This document shows, piece after piece, positions 58,331-64,000 of a DNA stretch of 64,000 bases; position 1 is the first letter of the stretch, and each line of letters starts with the position of its first letter. A program made the translations under genes and the position numbers. Location: positions 38,517,735 to 38,581,734 of the forward strand of contig OU342636.1 of NCBI GenBank assembly GCA_910589415.1. Direction: 5' to 3'. The DNA comes from Malachius bipustulatus. Taxonomy: Eukaryota; Arthropoda; Insecta; Coleoptera; Melyridae. The notes beneath the pieces are model-generated. The model was not told the origin of the DNA, searched no databases, and was given only the letters and a program-made list of their open reading frames with translations.

Positions 58331-60065
58331 CCCCCCCCCCCCGTCTCTCTCCTTCTCTCTCTCCCTCTCCCCTCCTCTTCTCTCTCTTCCTCTATCTCTC
58401 CTAACACCCTTCTCCAGATTCTTTGGGGTGTTAACAGTTAGCCCATTAGATTTCAGAAGAATAAGTTTTCTCAGCTTCATACACTCGAGTGAGCCCTTTT
58501 CTTGTTCTTCTTTTTGGCCTGTCCCTATCTTATGTCCGAGAAAAAGTAGAAGAAGTGGCTAATGTTCCATTATTTAAACAGCTAATTTTAGGGCGGAATG
58601 GATGGATCCTGTTGCTGTGAAGTTCAAAGACGGCGATCAACTCTTCACAACAAGACCTCCGGGGTCTGGTCTTCTTCTGGGATTCATAATGAACATCTTG
58701 GACGGGTACAATTTCGAGCCTTCGGATATTGAAGACCTCGATGATAGGATTGTTACGTACCACAAAATAATCGAAGCCTTTAAATATGCCTACGCCAAGA
58801 GAACTGAACTGGGTGATACAAATTTCGTTAACATAACTCAAGTAAGTATAAAACCGAGAAGACTACCCTCAGAGTTTTGGGCATTTTTTTGACAATAGTT
58901 TTCTTTCAGTTAATGAATAATTTGACTTCGACGGAATATGCTGAGCATATTAGACGACAAATAATTGACAATGGCACGAGTACCGATCCCAAGGATTATG
59001 GTGCCGTGTTCTATACCGATAAAGAGAACCACGGCACCGCTCACATCTCAGTTTTGGCCGAAAACGGTGACGCTGTTTCTGCCACTAGCTCTGTTAATAT
59101 CTAGTAAGTAGACCTATTCAAACTGGTCTCCTGAGTATAGCCTCAAGGACTCATAATTTTCGATATTTTTCTAGCTTTGGAGCTGGAGTAACTGGTAGAC
59201 AAACCGGCATAATTCCCAACAGCGTCATGGACGATTTCTCCTTCCCATATTTCGAGAACTATTTCGGATTACCCGGCTCTCCTAACAATGAGCTCGTGCC
59301 GGGTAAACGTCCTCTCTCTTCCATGTCGCCAGCTATTGTGGTAGACAAAGACGGAGATGTGCAGCTGGTTATTGGAGGCTCGGGCGGCACGAAGATTACC
59401 ACTAGTGTGGCGTTGGTAAGTTGTCAAACCTTATTCCCAAAAGTGGCGTATCTCCAGCTATCCTACCTTCAGTCTGCTTGAGCGAAAATACCTCGAAACA
59501 GGTCTCACCACGAGGCCTGGGAGTAGTTATCTAGGAATTTTTTCTCATTCATGAAACGAATTTCGTTTTGCCGCGGTAATAAGAGTAGTCCCAAGTAGAC
59601 TTCTTTTACCCTCTTTGATGAAAAATTTTGACCAATTTTTGAGGAATTAATCTCAGCATTTATGATGCTCTACAGCCGAAAGGCTTTAAATTTTACCGCA
59701 GACCTGCTATTGTAGAAAAATTAGGTTTTTTATATTTTTTTAGGTGATATTACGGTTACTACAGTTTGGACAAAACATAAAAGAAGCAGTCGATGCTCCC
59801 AGATTCCATCACCAGTTGTATCCGATGCAAGTGGCTTATGAGTATGGAACTCTTCAGGTTTGATTCAATAAGGGACTTTATTTGCACTTTACTGACTTTG
59901 TGAGTTTTTCAGCAAGAAGTTGATGGTCTCGAAAAACTAGGGCACAAAACGATGAGATACGATGGAAAGAGCGGCAGCATTATTTGCGCATTGTATAGGA
60001 CAGCGAAGAAAATTTTTGCCAATGCTGATTATAGGAAAGGTGGAGACGTGTACGGTATTAATTAG
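27248..60065 (+). CDS. Gamma-glutamyltransferase (gamma-glutamyl transpeptidase), type II membrane enzyme
   Basis: Cleaves the gamma-glutamyl bond of extracellular glutathione and transfers or hydrolyses the glutamyl group. Exons: 27248-27300, 45408-45632, 57381-57601, 57672-57861, 57923-58120, 58592-58841, 58910-59103, 59175-59415, 59744-59857, 59913-60065. All junctions are phase-consistent, totalling 612 residues plus TAG; human GGT1 has 569. A short cytoplasmic tail precedes the signal-anchor TM (about 23-43). LNAREKAP places the glutamate-binding Arg at 145. HGTAH places the autocleavage nucleophile Thr at 422. MDDF (D464), SSMSP (S492-S493) and GSGGT (G514-G515) complete the active site. 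All key residues are present, so it should be active. The two huge introns separate the anchor exons from the compact ectodomain exons. The choice of first exon is uncertain because 33417-33493 is an alternative. Confidence 0.93.
27480..31440. repeat. Decayed tandem repeats of roughly 440-670 bp in GGT intron 1
   Basis: CCGCCATTTTGTTTTT with following GATTTTTGATT recurs near 27580, 28020, 28597, 29209, 29870 and 30539. Between these lie shared blocks such as GTATTCGTACCAAGC and GAGTTTTCCTACAACAT. A related fragment lies at 34030-34320. Copies are strongly diverged. Confidence 0.8.
30955..31195 (+). mobile_element. tRNA-Ser-like SINE
   Basis: GGTAGCTCGTCGCGTTAGAG (A-box region), ACCGCTAAG, resembling a tRNA-Ser(GCT) anticodon loop, a long variable-arm-like stretch and CTGGGTTCGATTCCCAG (B box and perfect T-arm) form the head. 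A tRNA-unrelated body follows, ending in oligo-A at about 31190. It is inserted within the tandem repeats, so it is younger than they are. Confidence 0.72.
31441..33290. other. GGT intron 1, no supported features
   Basis: AT-rich intronic DNA with a slightly GC-richer stretch at 31550-31680. No exon or RNA recognised. Confidence 0.4.
33417..33493 (+). CDS. Alternative GGT first coding exon, option 1b
   Basis: ATG at 33417 (context acaATGG) encodes MDDTTRAIRDGKPYKYTY followed by VGKPRNQ. It ends with two bases TG before a consensus donor gtgagt at 33494. Joined to exon 45408 this gives Cys then SRLKIILVVG, the same phase as option 1a. It would make an isoform of 620 residues differing only in the cytoplasmic tail. 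The lysine- and tyrosine-rich sequence and perfect donor argue against chance, but no transcript evidence is available. Confidence 0.45.
33610..34010. mobile_element. Fold-back hAT-like MITE, copy 1
   Basis: TACGCCACTGACTTTATTG near the left and its inverse (AATAAAGTCAGCGGCGTA) near the right. The whole element is self-complementary around AATTATTTTCAATGTAAATG. The outer termini are degraded. Confidence 0.75.
34690..35085. mobile_element. Fold-back hAT-like MITE, copy 2
   Basis: Same family: TACGCCACTGACTTTATTG at about 34733 and CAATAAAGTCAGTGGCGTA at about 35029, with symmetric interiors. About 1.1 kb from copy 1. Confidence 0.78.
35500..35832 (+). other. Candidate non-coding alternative exon
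   Basis: A block richer in GC than its surroundings ends at ATCCT followed by gtaagtat. Internal ATGs meet stops before the donor, so it would be untranslated. It may be a lncRNA or GGT 5' exon. Low support. Confidence 0.22.
36230..38095. repeat. About 250-bp tandem array rich in GACGTCA
   Basis: At least seven diverged units; CACGTCCAAAATTAGGTG or a variant recurs at 36349, 36594, 36882, 37134, 37368, 37613 and 37864. Each unit has AAGACGTCATTCTCACGT and ATGACGTCATATTGACGTTG or variants. Exact CRE octamers TGACGTCA are at 36528, 37067 and 38042. Confidence 0.88.
38199..39266. mobile_element. 1.07-kb element with CCCAGGCAGCA termini and TA flanks
   Basis: The left end TACCCAGGCAGCA and right end TGCTGCCTGGGTA are exact inverse copies, giving a likely TA duplication. 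Subterminal blocks are packed with GAACATTCACTGAATGTTC-type palindromes. The middle is unrelated AT-rich DNA with an (AAT)n run. No transposase frame, so non-autonomous. Confidence 0.82.
39270..41690. other. GGT intron 1, no supported features
   Basis: Contains a short repeat shared with 1868-1910 at about 39325-39365 and several weak direct repeats. The open frame at 39810-40115 (-) is AT-driven. Confidence 0.4.
41695..42540. repeat. Dispersed repeat, copy 2 (GGCGCCATTTTTCGTCGTAG family)
   Basis: Collinear with 14330-15200, except for an insertion of about 120 bp near 41890-41985. Confidence 0.7.
43370..43905. mobile_element. Fold-back hAT-like MITE, copies 3a (partial) and 3b
   Basis: A left-end half (TAGTGGCATAGATAT, 43370-43550) is cut off by a second left end at about 43560 that runs into a nearly full copy to 43905. 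This suggests one copy inserted into or recombined with another. Confidence 0.65.
43906..44567. repeat. About 530-bp tandem duplication containing a MITE copy
   Basis: The segment TATAACTCCCGTAAATTTG occurs at about 43940 and again at about 44466. The intervening sequence includes a MITE with left end CAGTGGCGTAGATATTC at 44044. The identical flank GATGTCTTC before both MITE ends shows segmental duplication and not two insertions. Confidence 0.75.
44568..44995. mobile_element. Fold-back hAT-like MITE, complete copy
   Basis: CAGTGGCGTAGATATTC at the left and its exact inverse GAATATCTACGCCACTG at the right define 428 bp. An inner inverse pair is TACGCCACTGACTCTATTG / CAATAAAGTCATTGGCGTA. The CAGTGGCG start resembles hAT ends. 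No 8-bp target duplication is visible because the flanks are duplicated. Confidence 0.82.
45274..45330 (+). ncRNA. Hammerhead ribozyme-like motif, copy B
   Basis: Order on the plus strand: ATTGTA (stem I), CTGATGA (core), GTCCCAATTAGAAA (stem II region), GAAAC, AAGT loop, GTC (cleavage triplet), TACAAT (stem I). Stem I pairs perfectly over 6 bp. Stem III is the minimal AC/GU. Stem II has decayed through two mismatches. The core bases CUGAUGA, GAAA and a GUC triplet are all intact. It sits about 80 bp upstream of GGT exon 2, in the intron. Confidence 0.68.
45408..45632 (+). CDS. GGT exon 2 (signal-anchor and start of ectodomain)
   Basis: Acceptor attttcag, donor gtgagt. Encodes SRLKIILVVGVVIVVLIAAG, continuing the membrane anchor, a Pro/Thr-rich stalk, then FKKAAVCADGVPCAEIG, the conserved start of the GGT fold. 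The last codon is split AT|G. Confidence 0.92.
45633..46727. other. Start of GGT intron 2, no supported features
   Basis: AT-rich. TCGTTATA/TATAACGA-type short inverse motifs occur near 45680-46040 but do not delimit an element. Confidence 0.35.
46730..47186 (+). mobile_element. Tigger/pogo deletion derivative (MITE) with transposase start
   Basis: The left end CAGTCAAAGCTCGATAATAC and the inverse of the right end (CAGTAGACTTTCGATAATCC) are typical pogo/Tigger termini. TA flanks both sides (46728-46729, 47187-47188). ATG at 46977 encodes MSANNKRKHKTLTLAAKVEI then LKR, the N-terminal CENP-B-like HTH of Tigger transposase, before the internal deletion and a stop. Confidence 0.88.
47560..49030. 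repeat. About 140-bp tandem array, roughly 10 copies
   Basis: AAAAGAGAGAATAACTTTTT recurs about every 140 bp (47628, 47770, 47924, 48061, 48202, 48347, 48488, 48744 and others), with GTCTCGTTTGGAAAATAT and ACTGGACAGTCAAAATCGAA blocks. One unit near 48630 has an internal deletion. Non-coding. Confidence 0.9.
49390..49960. mobile_element. Fold-back element with TGCGCATGCGCA palindromes
   Basis: The arms are near-inverse copies of about 250 bp: outer CTTGATATCGGCGTGAA-like, then TGTGCGCATGCGCA, then TAGCCACCCTGTTACTAGCA, then GAGCTTTATAATCG, around a loop near 49690. Each arm holds one 12-bp palindrome (49531 and 49858 regions). Confidence 0.8.
50673..52300. mobile_element. 1.63-kb long-TIR element with subterminal 20-bp palindromic arrays
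   Basis: The left end TCTACGAAGGCGTGGAAGGG and its inverse at the right are identical for about 70 bp. Inside each end lies an array of 20-bp units TGTCTANTAGACA plus 7 bp: about 10 units at 50727-50921 and 8-9 units at 52085-52255. The core is unique AT-rich DNA with a coding relic at 51211-51366. Superfamily unknown; Helentron-like or other subterminal-repeat elements are possible. Confidence 0.85.
51211..51366 (+). pseudogene. TE protein C-terminal relic (WxxxxIxxSRN motif)
   Basis: After gtttttag, 51 codons to TGA include EELDTLVLEWDIYHISRSRN and FDMFYLPEVYG. The pattern W...HI..SRN.......D..Y.LPE.YG recalls the C-terminus of integrase-core TE proteins common in invertebrates; this is recollection of a motif, not a search result. 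No upstream frame was found. Confidence 0.45.
52677..52684 (+). promoter_or_regulatory. TATA box of the NUPR1-like gene
   Basis: TATAAAAG lies 120 bp before the ATG, in a locally GC-rich stretch. A start site near 52705-52712 (tgtcactt) is expected by spacing. TCAGT at 52736 is an Inr-like match but is far from the box. Confidence 0.65.
52797..53000 (+). CDS. NUPR1/p8-like nuclear protein, nested in GGT intron 2
   Basis: Encodes a 67-residue, highly charged, probably disordered protein, MSESHFDEYEQYNFMYDK onward. The conserved block GHSGKQRTKKEA..HTNHFDPSGHSRKIVTK matches the NUPR1 family pattern (basic helix-turn-helix-like region with nuclear-localisation character), and the N-terminus resembles the insect homologue (Drosophila CG6770, from memory). 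NUPR1 proteins are stress-induced chromatin and transcription cofactors. The gene is intronless, on the GGT strand, with TATA at 52677 and AATAAA at 53308. Codon use is GC-rich compared with the surrounding intron. Length is normal for the insect form. Confidence 0.9.
   Translation: MSESHFDEYEQYNFMYDKHIYSGHSGKQRTKKEAGQHTNHFDPSGHSRKIVTKMMNTETNRKEKIPN
53308..53313 (+). terminator. NUPR1-like poly(A) signal AATAAA
   Basis: Hexamer 308 bp downstream of the stop; gives a transcript of about 620 nt. Confidence 0.7.
53550..53600. repeat. (GTAG)n/(GATA)n microsatellite
   Basis: GTAGGTAGGTGTAGGTAGG runs into AGATAGATAGA. Confidence 0.8.
54000..54790 (-). repeat. Dispersed repeats including inverted copies of the 14.3-kb family
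   Basis: CCTCTAGTGGCGGCCATTTG plus TTAAGAGGGCAAATTACTCT occurs at about 54010 and again at about 54585. On the minus strand 54340-54560 matches the central part of the 14.3/41.7-kb family (GGGCCGTATTTGTTTTTTCA, TCTCGGTAATAAGGG). A further partial copy lies at 54680-54800. Confidence 0.65.
54840..55250 (-). repeat. Inverted minisatellite related to 7281-8660
   Basis: Units such as AAAAAATCGAGCTGACCGGA and TTTTCCAAAAATTCATTTT, about 30-35 bp, repeat about 12 times. This is the reverse complement of the TTCCGGTCAGCTCGATTTTT core, with more divergence. Confidence 0.88.
55260..55640. mobile_element. Diverged relative of the 24.1-kb fold-back element
   Basis: ACCGCCATTGG-AAAAAATAAAG on the left and CAATATGGTGGCCAGAAGAA on the right are roughly inverse and resemble the 24380-24680 interior. 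Only part of the element remains. Confidence 0.5.
57070..57240 (-). pseudogene. Non-LTR retrotransposon 3' end relic
   Basis: The minus strand reads RKTTRGLGRPKKRWIDDVTD, the GRP.KRW.DD motif found near the C-terminus of RTE/Jockey-type polyproteins. It lies 140 bp upstream of GGT exon 3 and next to a TTC-rich tract at 56940-57040. Confidence 0.6.
57381..60065 (+). CDS. GGT exons 3-10 (catalytic ectodomain cluster)
   Basis: Eight exons separated by introns of 55-471 bp: 57381-57601, 57672-57861, 57923-58120, 58592-58841, 58910-59103, 59175-59415, 59744-59857, 59913-60065. They encode HILERGGSAVDATIATML through the C-terminal GGDVYGIN. The catalytic threonine codon ACC is at 59036-59038. The intron at 58121-58591 contains a CT/C low-complexity block. 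Confidence 0.94.
58245..58400. repeat. (CT)n and poly(C) low-complexity block in a GGT intron
   Basis: A pure pyrimidine stretch with about 14 consecutive CT dinucleotides and a C run of about 14. The long frames on both strands here are artefacts. Confidence 0.92.
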
Positions 60066-60292
60066 ATCAATTTTTGTTGCCTGTTGTTGTGTATTACTTT
60101 AATGATAAACAAGTGTACATATTGTACAATAATTATTGTACATACTGATGTTTCTCTTTGGTGGTCGCGAAGCTACGAGAGAAAAATTTTTAAAACGTGA
60201 TTTTCCTGGTTGTAACGATAACGAAATTGTCTACGGTTGTTGGCTTGTTGTTACCATCGTAAATATTTTAAGCAATGTAAGATATTTTTGCA

Positions 60293-60298
60293 AATAAA
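60293..60298 (+). terminator. GGT poly(A) signal AATAAA
   Basis: Canonical hexamer 228 bp after the GGT stop codon; the only one in that 3' stretch. Confidence 0.75.
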
Positions 60299-60399
60299 AT
60301 AACTTAAGTTTGATAATTTGATGAGTTTCTGTTACCTAATGTCTTTACCCTCTGAGTATTGCTGAAAAAATTTGTTTAAAAAATTGGGGTGGATGTTAA

Positions 60400-60660
60400 A
60401 GGACAAAATGGCGCCCTATTGACAGGCGCCATTTTGAAGGGAAAGTTGTATACAATGATCTCATTTTTCTCTTGTCCTAACTCTACCTCCTCACACTTCT
60501 AAACGCAAAATGACAGGAGCCATGTTGAAGGAAACTTGTATACATGATCTCATTTTTCTCTTGTCCTAACTATATACCTCCTCACTACTTCTAGCCTCCT
60601 ATTAGCAGGCGCCATGTTGGAGGGAAAGTTGTTTACTCACTACCTTGTAACGTCTCTCCT
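60400..60660. repeat. Three tandem units between convergent genes
   Basis: CAGGCGCCATTTTGAAGGG and variants recur at about 60422, 60512 and 60606, with ATGATCTCATTTTTCTCTTG between them. The unit is about 90-95 bp. Confidence 0.78.
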
Positions 60661-60782
60661 TTTTTCGAGACGACGTATTAATTATTTTGTTAATTAGGTA
60701 ATTAACAAATGCCTTCAGATCGGATATTTGGGTGGACTTACACAAAAAATAATATACACAACATTAAAATATAAAACGTAAA

Positions 60783-60788
60783 TTTATT
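60783..60788 (-). terminator. Poly(A) signal AATAAA on the minus strand
   Basis: TTTATT on the plus strand, 118 bp beyond the minus-strand stop at 60906-60908. Fits the 3' end of the convergent gene. Confidence 0.5.
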
Positions 60789-60905
60789 GTCTTAATAAAA
60801 TATCGTACGCGAAAATAATCATTTACTATGCTCGGGCTGTTTAACTTCGTGAACGCATTACATTCAAACTCCCTGGTTCAGCATCCAGTAAAAAATGGCG
60901 CTCCA

Positions 60906-60995
60906 CTACCGCTTGAAGACAAGTTCCCGTTCCCGGTTCTCCGGCATTGGGTCAAGTTCACTAACAGAACGAGTTCTTGTGGCCCCATCCATTAA
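60906..60995 (-). CDS. Probable last coding exon of a convergent gene
   Basis: On the minus strand a good acceptor (ctaacgtttttatttttcag) precedes 29 codons plus TAG: LMDGATRTRSVSELDPMPEN then RERELVFKR. Evidence for a real exon: strong polypyrimidine tract, GC-richer composition than the flanks, a downstream AATAAA, and a tail-to-tail layout with GGT. The other two frames stop immediately or early. I do not recognise the protein. Upstream exons are not found in 61-64 kb. Confidence 0.48.
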   Translation of the reverse strand, partial: LMDGATRTRSVSELDPMPENRERELVFKR

Positions 60996-61131
60996 CTGAA
61001 AAATAAAAACGTTAGCACAGGCGGTGGGGTGAGAATGGATTAAATGATTTTACTGTGGCTTTATCGTTTCGATAAGGAATGAGAAACAAACAAAAAATAC
61101 TCCTGATTATTATTGTTTACATGAAATTTAA

Positions 61132-61473
61132 AGCTGCGTACTCACTAGAGCACGAGCCCCGAACGAGCGCCCCGAACAGAGCTGAACCGCTCAGATGTGG
61201 ACGGGCATCCCAACAGAGCCAAGCACGCTCAGGTTGTTCGGCGAACGTGCTCAGACCGATCCGAGCTCTGTCGGTACATCAAAGGATGTTCGCGTTCAGT
61301 CTGGACGGGATTAACCAGCTCTACTGCCAAACTATGTATCTACGAACAACTGGATCAGTGCCGAACCGAATGCTCGTTCGGGGCTCGGGTGAAAAATATA
61401 AACGCCCCGAATGCTCGGCTCTGCTCTGTTCGGCGCGCTCGTTCGGGGCAAATGCTCTAATGAGTACGCAGCT
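61132..61473. mobile_element. 342-bp Harbinger-like MITE
   Basis: AGCTGCGTACTCACTAGAGCA at the left (first 20 bases count) and its inverse at the right begin arms of about 50 bp that also share CCCCGAACGAGCG and CCGAACAGAGC. TAA flanks both sides (61129-61131 and 61474-61476), fitting the 3-bp TWA duplication of PIF/Harbinger. The GC-rich interior is unlike the surroundings and contains open frames only by chance. Confidence 0.8.
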
Positions 61474-61476
61474 TAA

Positions 61477-63440
61477 GACGATCTGAACTTATAAAGAATT
61501 CCCTTTCTATTTACATGAATAATTGATTTAATAAATTAAATCGAGGGGGAAAATTCTAGTCGCATGAAATGACCGCGGGTTTTCCTATTAAATGACTGAA
61601 TGCTCCTCTTCTCTTACGTAAAGGCCAATTCTCGCTCGCAATCGAAGGTCGGCCTTTTACTTTACGTGCCTCACTAACACGTCGAGTCAATACTTCGGCA
61701 CGTTAGGAGGCCACGGGGGGATGATACGCTTACCCAGAAAATATGATCAGGGACGCGAATCCATTCTTCGCATCACCTGGGTCCTCGTTCGACTCTGACA
61801 AGCTTTAGAGTGTCAGCTCCACTCTCTTGCGTTAGTCCAACTTGAATCCCGGTCAATGACAAATGTATTAGTGGTGGCTTCATGCGGACTATGCTACTAG
61901 GATTGCTTTGGCAGAAGAGGGTGGAGTGGAGAGTGGAGACGATAAGACATTGGTAAGGAAAAATGACGTCATATTTACGTTGCTCTGCTACCTGGGATAT
62001 GGATATTGATGAAATGTAAACCAGAATCATTCAACAGGTACTGTTAACTCCTGTCGAAGAGTCAAAAATGTTAACGACGCGATTCGATCCTGAAAGGGGC
62101 TAATGACGAAGCGCCACGTAATGACAAGGATCAAAATTTAGGGGATGATTGAAGGACCAGGCTATAATTGCCAATGATTGACAGGAACACAACTTTCAAT
62201 TAATAATTATCAAAATTACTGACCTTGTGTCTTGTCCGCTATGTACTCTACTATGTAGGTCCACTATGTAGGTACCCACGATTATTCCACTAATTATTAT
62301 ACCGCTTCTTTTTTTTAATTAAAGAACTAGGTATCCCGTTCCCGTATCTACGAACGGCACTCTGTCGGGTTCTACTCTCTCTCGATGTTAAACCTCGACT
62401 CTTTGTGTGGTCTCCGGTCAGGTGTCTTCTTCCTTCTTCTTCCCGATGTGTAAAGGGATAGGAAGGGGTAGGAAAACGGTCGTGTCTTCGAGGGTACGAA
62501 TCGATTATTCGCCAAGGACGAAACAGGTACACAAAACGATTGTGAAACTAGCTGGATGGCTTGAGATCGGAGAAAAGACTGGAGTGGAGACCAGGAAACT
62601 AAAAGGAAAGAGAGAGAAAATAGAGGTGATATCAAAGTTGAAGAGATGACACAAATTGTGGACAAAAAGGTGGCGACAAATAATTAATAGTAGAAAATGA
62701 TACGAGTATACAAAAAATTGCTATTAAAAATTATCAATTTTATTTCCAAGTAAACCAATCGAGTAACTGGCTCAATTTCTATTAACTGGCGCGTCTAGAA
62801 AAATCCTCTTAATTTTTTGTAATTAACGATAACCACTGACCATGACAAAGGATTTTAGTGATTAGAAATGAATTACTCATGAAGAACGAATCATGCTCTA
62901 CCTGTCTGCTGTGTGAGTTCTCTATATCTCGATGAGAACAGAACAGATCTGCAAGAAGAACAATCTGCAACAACTTATTAAGCGTGGCAAAGTCTGTTTG
63001 CCCAGTAAACCGGCAAGAAGTGTTTAGCTAAATTGACTATTATTGTTTTAATAACATTCTCTTATTGTTGTCTCACCTCTTTACATTTATTTATTAGAAA
63101 TAACTGCGCAACGTTCTCACATTTATAATATCAGGACTTAACGCCGCGTCAATTTATGAGAGCAGTTATAATTAGCTTCTGTTATTAATCTTCACGAGAA
63201 AACAGGAAATGAGCCTAGCTCGGCATCAATTACAAACTATTAGGTCTTTAACCAGGTTTATCCAGGTTAAAAACTTTTCATCTCCTATTTATGCTAGTTT
63301 ATTACCATTAATTGTGACATCATATTGTCAAAAAAAAACTTGACTATAAATATAATTTCTCAAGATTATTCTGTTTGTTTCATTGCTTATCATTGATGTC
63401 CGATCATTATTTCACTCACTATTTTATCGAAATCTAAATA
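61477..63440. other. Probable intron or intergenic DNA right of the MITE
   Basis: No exon recognised. ACGTAAAG...CTTTACGT is a weak inverse pair at 61615-61670. An open frame at 61773-62030 (-) ends in GADTLKLVRVERGPR but has no phase-compatible join to 60995. Confidence 0.35.
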
Positions 63441-64000
63441 GTCTAAAAGACTAAAATAGTCTTTATTCAAACATTCTATAACTTTATAGAACTTTCAGAA
63501 CATTCTTGACCGTTAAAAATTATTCCAGATCATTCTACAGCCTTTAAGACATTCTCGAATTTTCTGAAATATTCTGCATCATTCTGGAGCTTTCTGAACA
63601 TTCTAAAACGATTACTAACAATCTAAAACATTACAGAACATTTAAACGAAATCATTCCAGGATATTGTAGCATTCTGTTGTATTGTAGCAAATAGTTTTT
63701 ATAATCTAACATAGAGCGTTCTGAACATTTTTTTTTTAATAAAAAATATTCCATATAATTCTAAGACATTCTAGAACATTTTAGAACATTCTGTCAAATC
63801 ATATACAGCATTTTAGAAAGTTCTCCGACATTCTGAAACATTATAAAGCATTTTAGAACATTTTTTCGAAATCATTTCAGGATATTATAGCATTCTGGAA
63901 TATTCTAGAACATCGGACCATTTTAAATCAATATCGAACATTCTAGAACATTCTAAAATACTTTTTAATCAAACATTATAGAGCGTTCTGAACATTATTT
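63440..64000. repeat. Degenerate GAACATTCT minisatellite, running off the window
   Basis: About 35-40 units of roughly 11-15 bp around AGAACATTCT / GAACATTTTAG. Frequent adjacency gives alternating GAA and TTC, for example CGAACATTCTAGAACATTCT at 63935-63954. Confidence 0.85.

Noticed and set aside
58168..58480. Arg/Glu-rich and Ser/Leu-rich frames in a GGT intron
   Set aside because: Produced by the (CT)n and poly(C) tract.
61079..61486. 135-aa frame with Arg/Ser-rich sequence
   Set aside because: Covers the GC-rich MITE and both of its inverted repeats; no protein family signal.
61773..62030. Candidate minus-strand exon ending in LVRVERGPR before a gtgatg donor
   Set aside because: Phase does not fit the exon at 60995, and a join would create an immediate stop.

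Overview
The window is insect (arthropod) nuclear DNA. It holds spliced genes with long AT-rich introns, a small stress-response gene whose protein resembles the insect NUPR1/p8 homologues, and a dense load of insect-type transposable elements (mariner, Tigger/pogo, hAT-like and Harbinger-like MITEs, non-LTR retrotransposons, tRNA-type SINEs). I cannot name the species; a hemipteran-like genome is only a guess. All family calls come from reading the sequence; no search was run.

Genes. (1) Positions 66-7127 (+): a five-exon class A GPCR with a 4.3 kb first intron and a long Ser/Thr-rich C-tail. (2) Positions 27248-60065 (+): a gamma-glutamyltransferase (GGT), a type II membrane enzyme of glutathione breakdown. 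Its phases close exactly into 612 codons plus stop. Introns 1 (18.1 kb) and 2 (11.7 kb) are very large, while the exons of the catalytic ectodomain are packed into 57381-60065. A second possible first exon lies at 33417-33493. (3) Positions 52797-53000 (+): an intronless NUPR1-like gene with its own TATA box and poly(A) signal, nested in GGT intron 2. (4) Positions 60906-60995 (-): the probable last exon of a gene that converges on GGT and whose upstream exons I could not find.

Repeats region by region. 0.5-1.1 kb: dead mariner. 7.3-8.7 kb: an approximately 30-bp T-rich minisatellite with a recent 480-bp duplication. 9.6-12.7 kb: a 208-bp satellite of 15 copies with two variants. 14.3-15.2 kb and 41.7-42.5 kb: a dispersed repeat. 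16.2 kb: reverse transcriptase (RT) fragment. 17.3-18.9 kb: a minus-strand RT whose finger segment is tandemly amplified. 20.0 and 45.3 kb: two copies of a repeat with a hammerhead-ribozyme core. 21.2-22.6 kb and 22.85-25.76 kb: two large inverted-repeat elements. 27.5-31.4 kb: decayed approximately 600-bp tandem repeats. 33.6-35.1 kb and 43.4-45.0 kb: fold-back hAT-like MITEs. 36.2-38.1 kb: an approximately 250-bp tandem array containing CRE octamers. 38.2-39.3 kb: an element with CCCAGGCAGCA ends. 46.7-47.2 kb: a Tigger deletion derivative. 47.6-49.0 kb: an approximately 140-bp array. 49.4-49.96 kb: a fold-back element with NRF1-like palindromes. 50.67-52.30 kb: a long-TIR element with arrays of a 20-bp palindromic unit. 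54.3-55.6 kb: mixed repeats. 61.13-61.47 kb: Harbinger-like MITE. 63.4-64.0 kb: a GAACATTCT-type repeat.

No operon-like or defence system is visible; the three identified genes appear functionally independent. The most unusual signals are the hammerhead motif, the two phase-compatible GGT first exons, the long-TIR palindrome-array element and the amplified RT finger segment.
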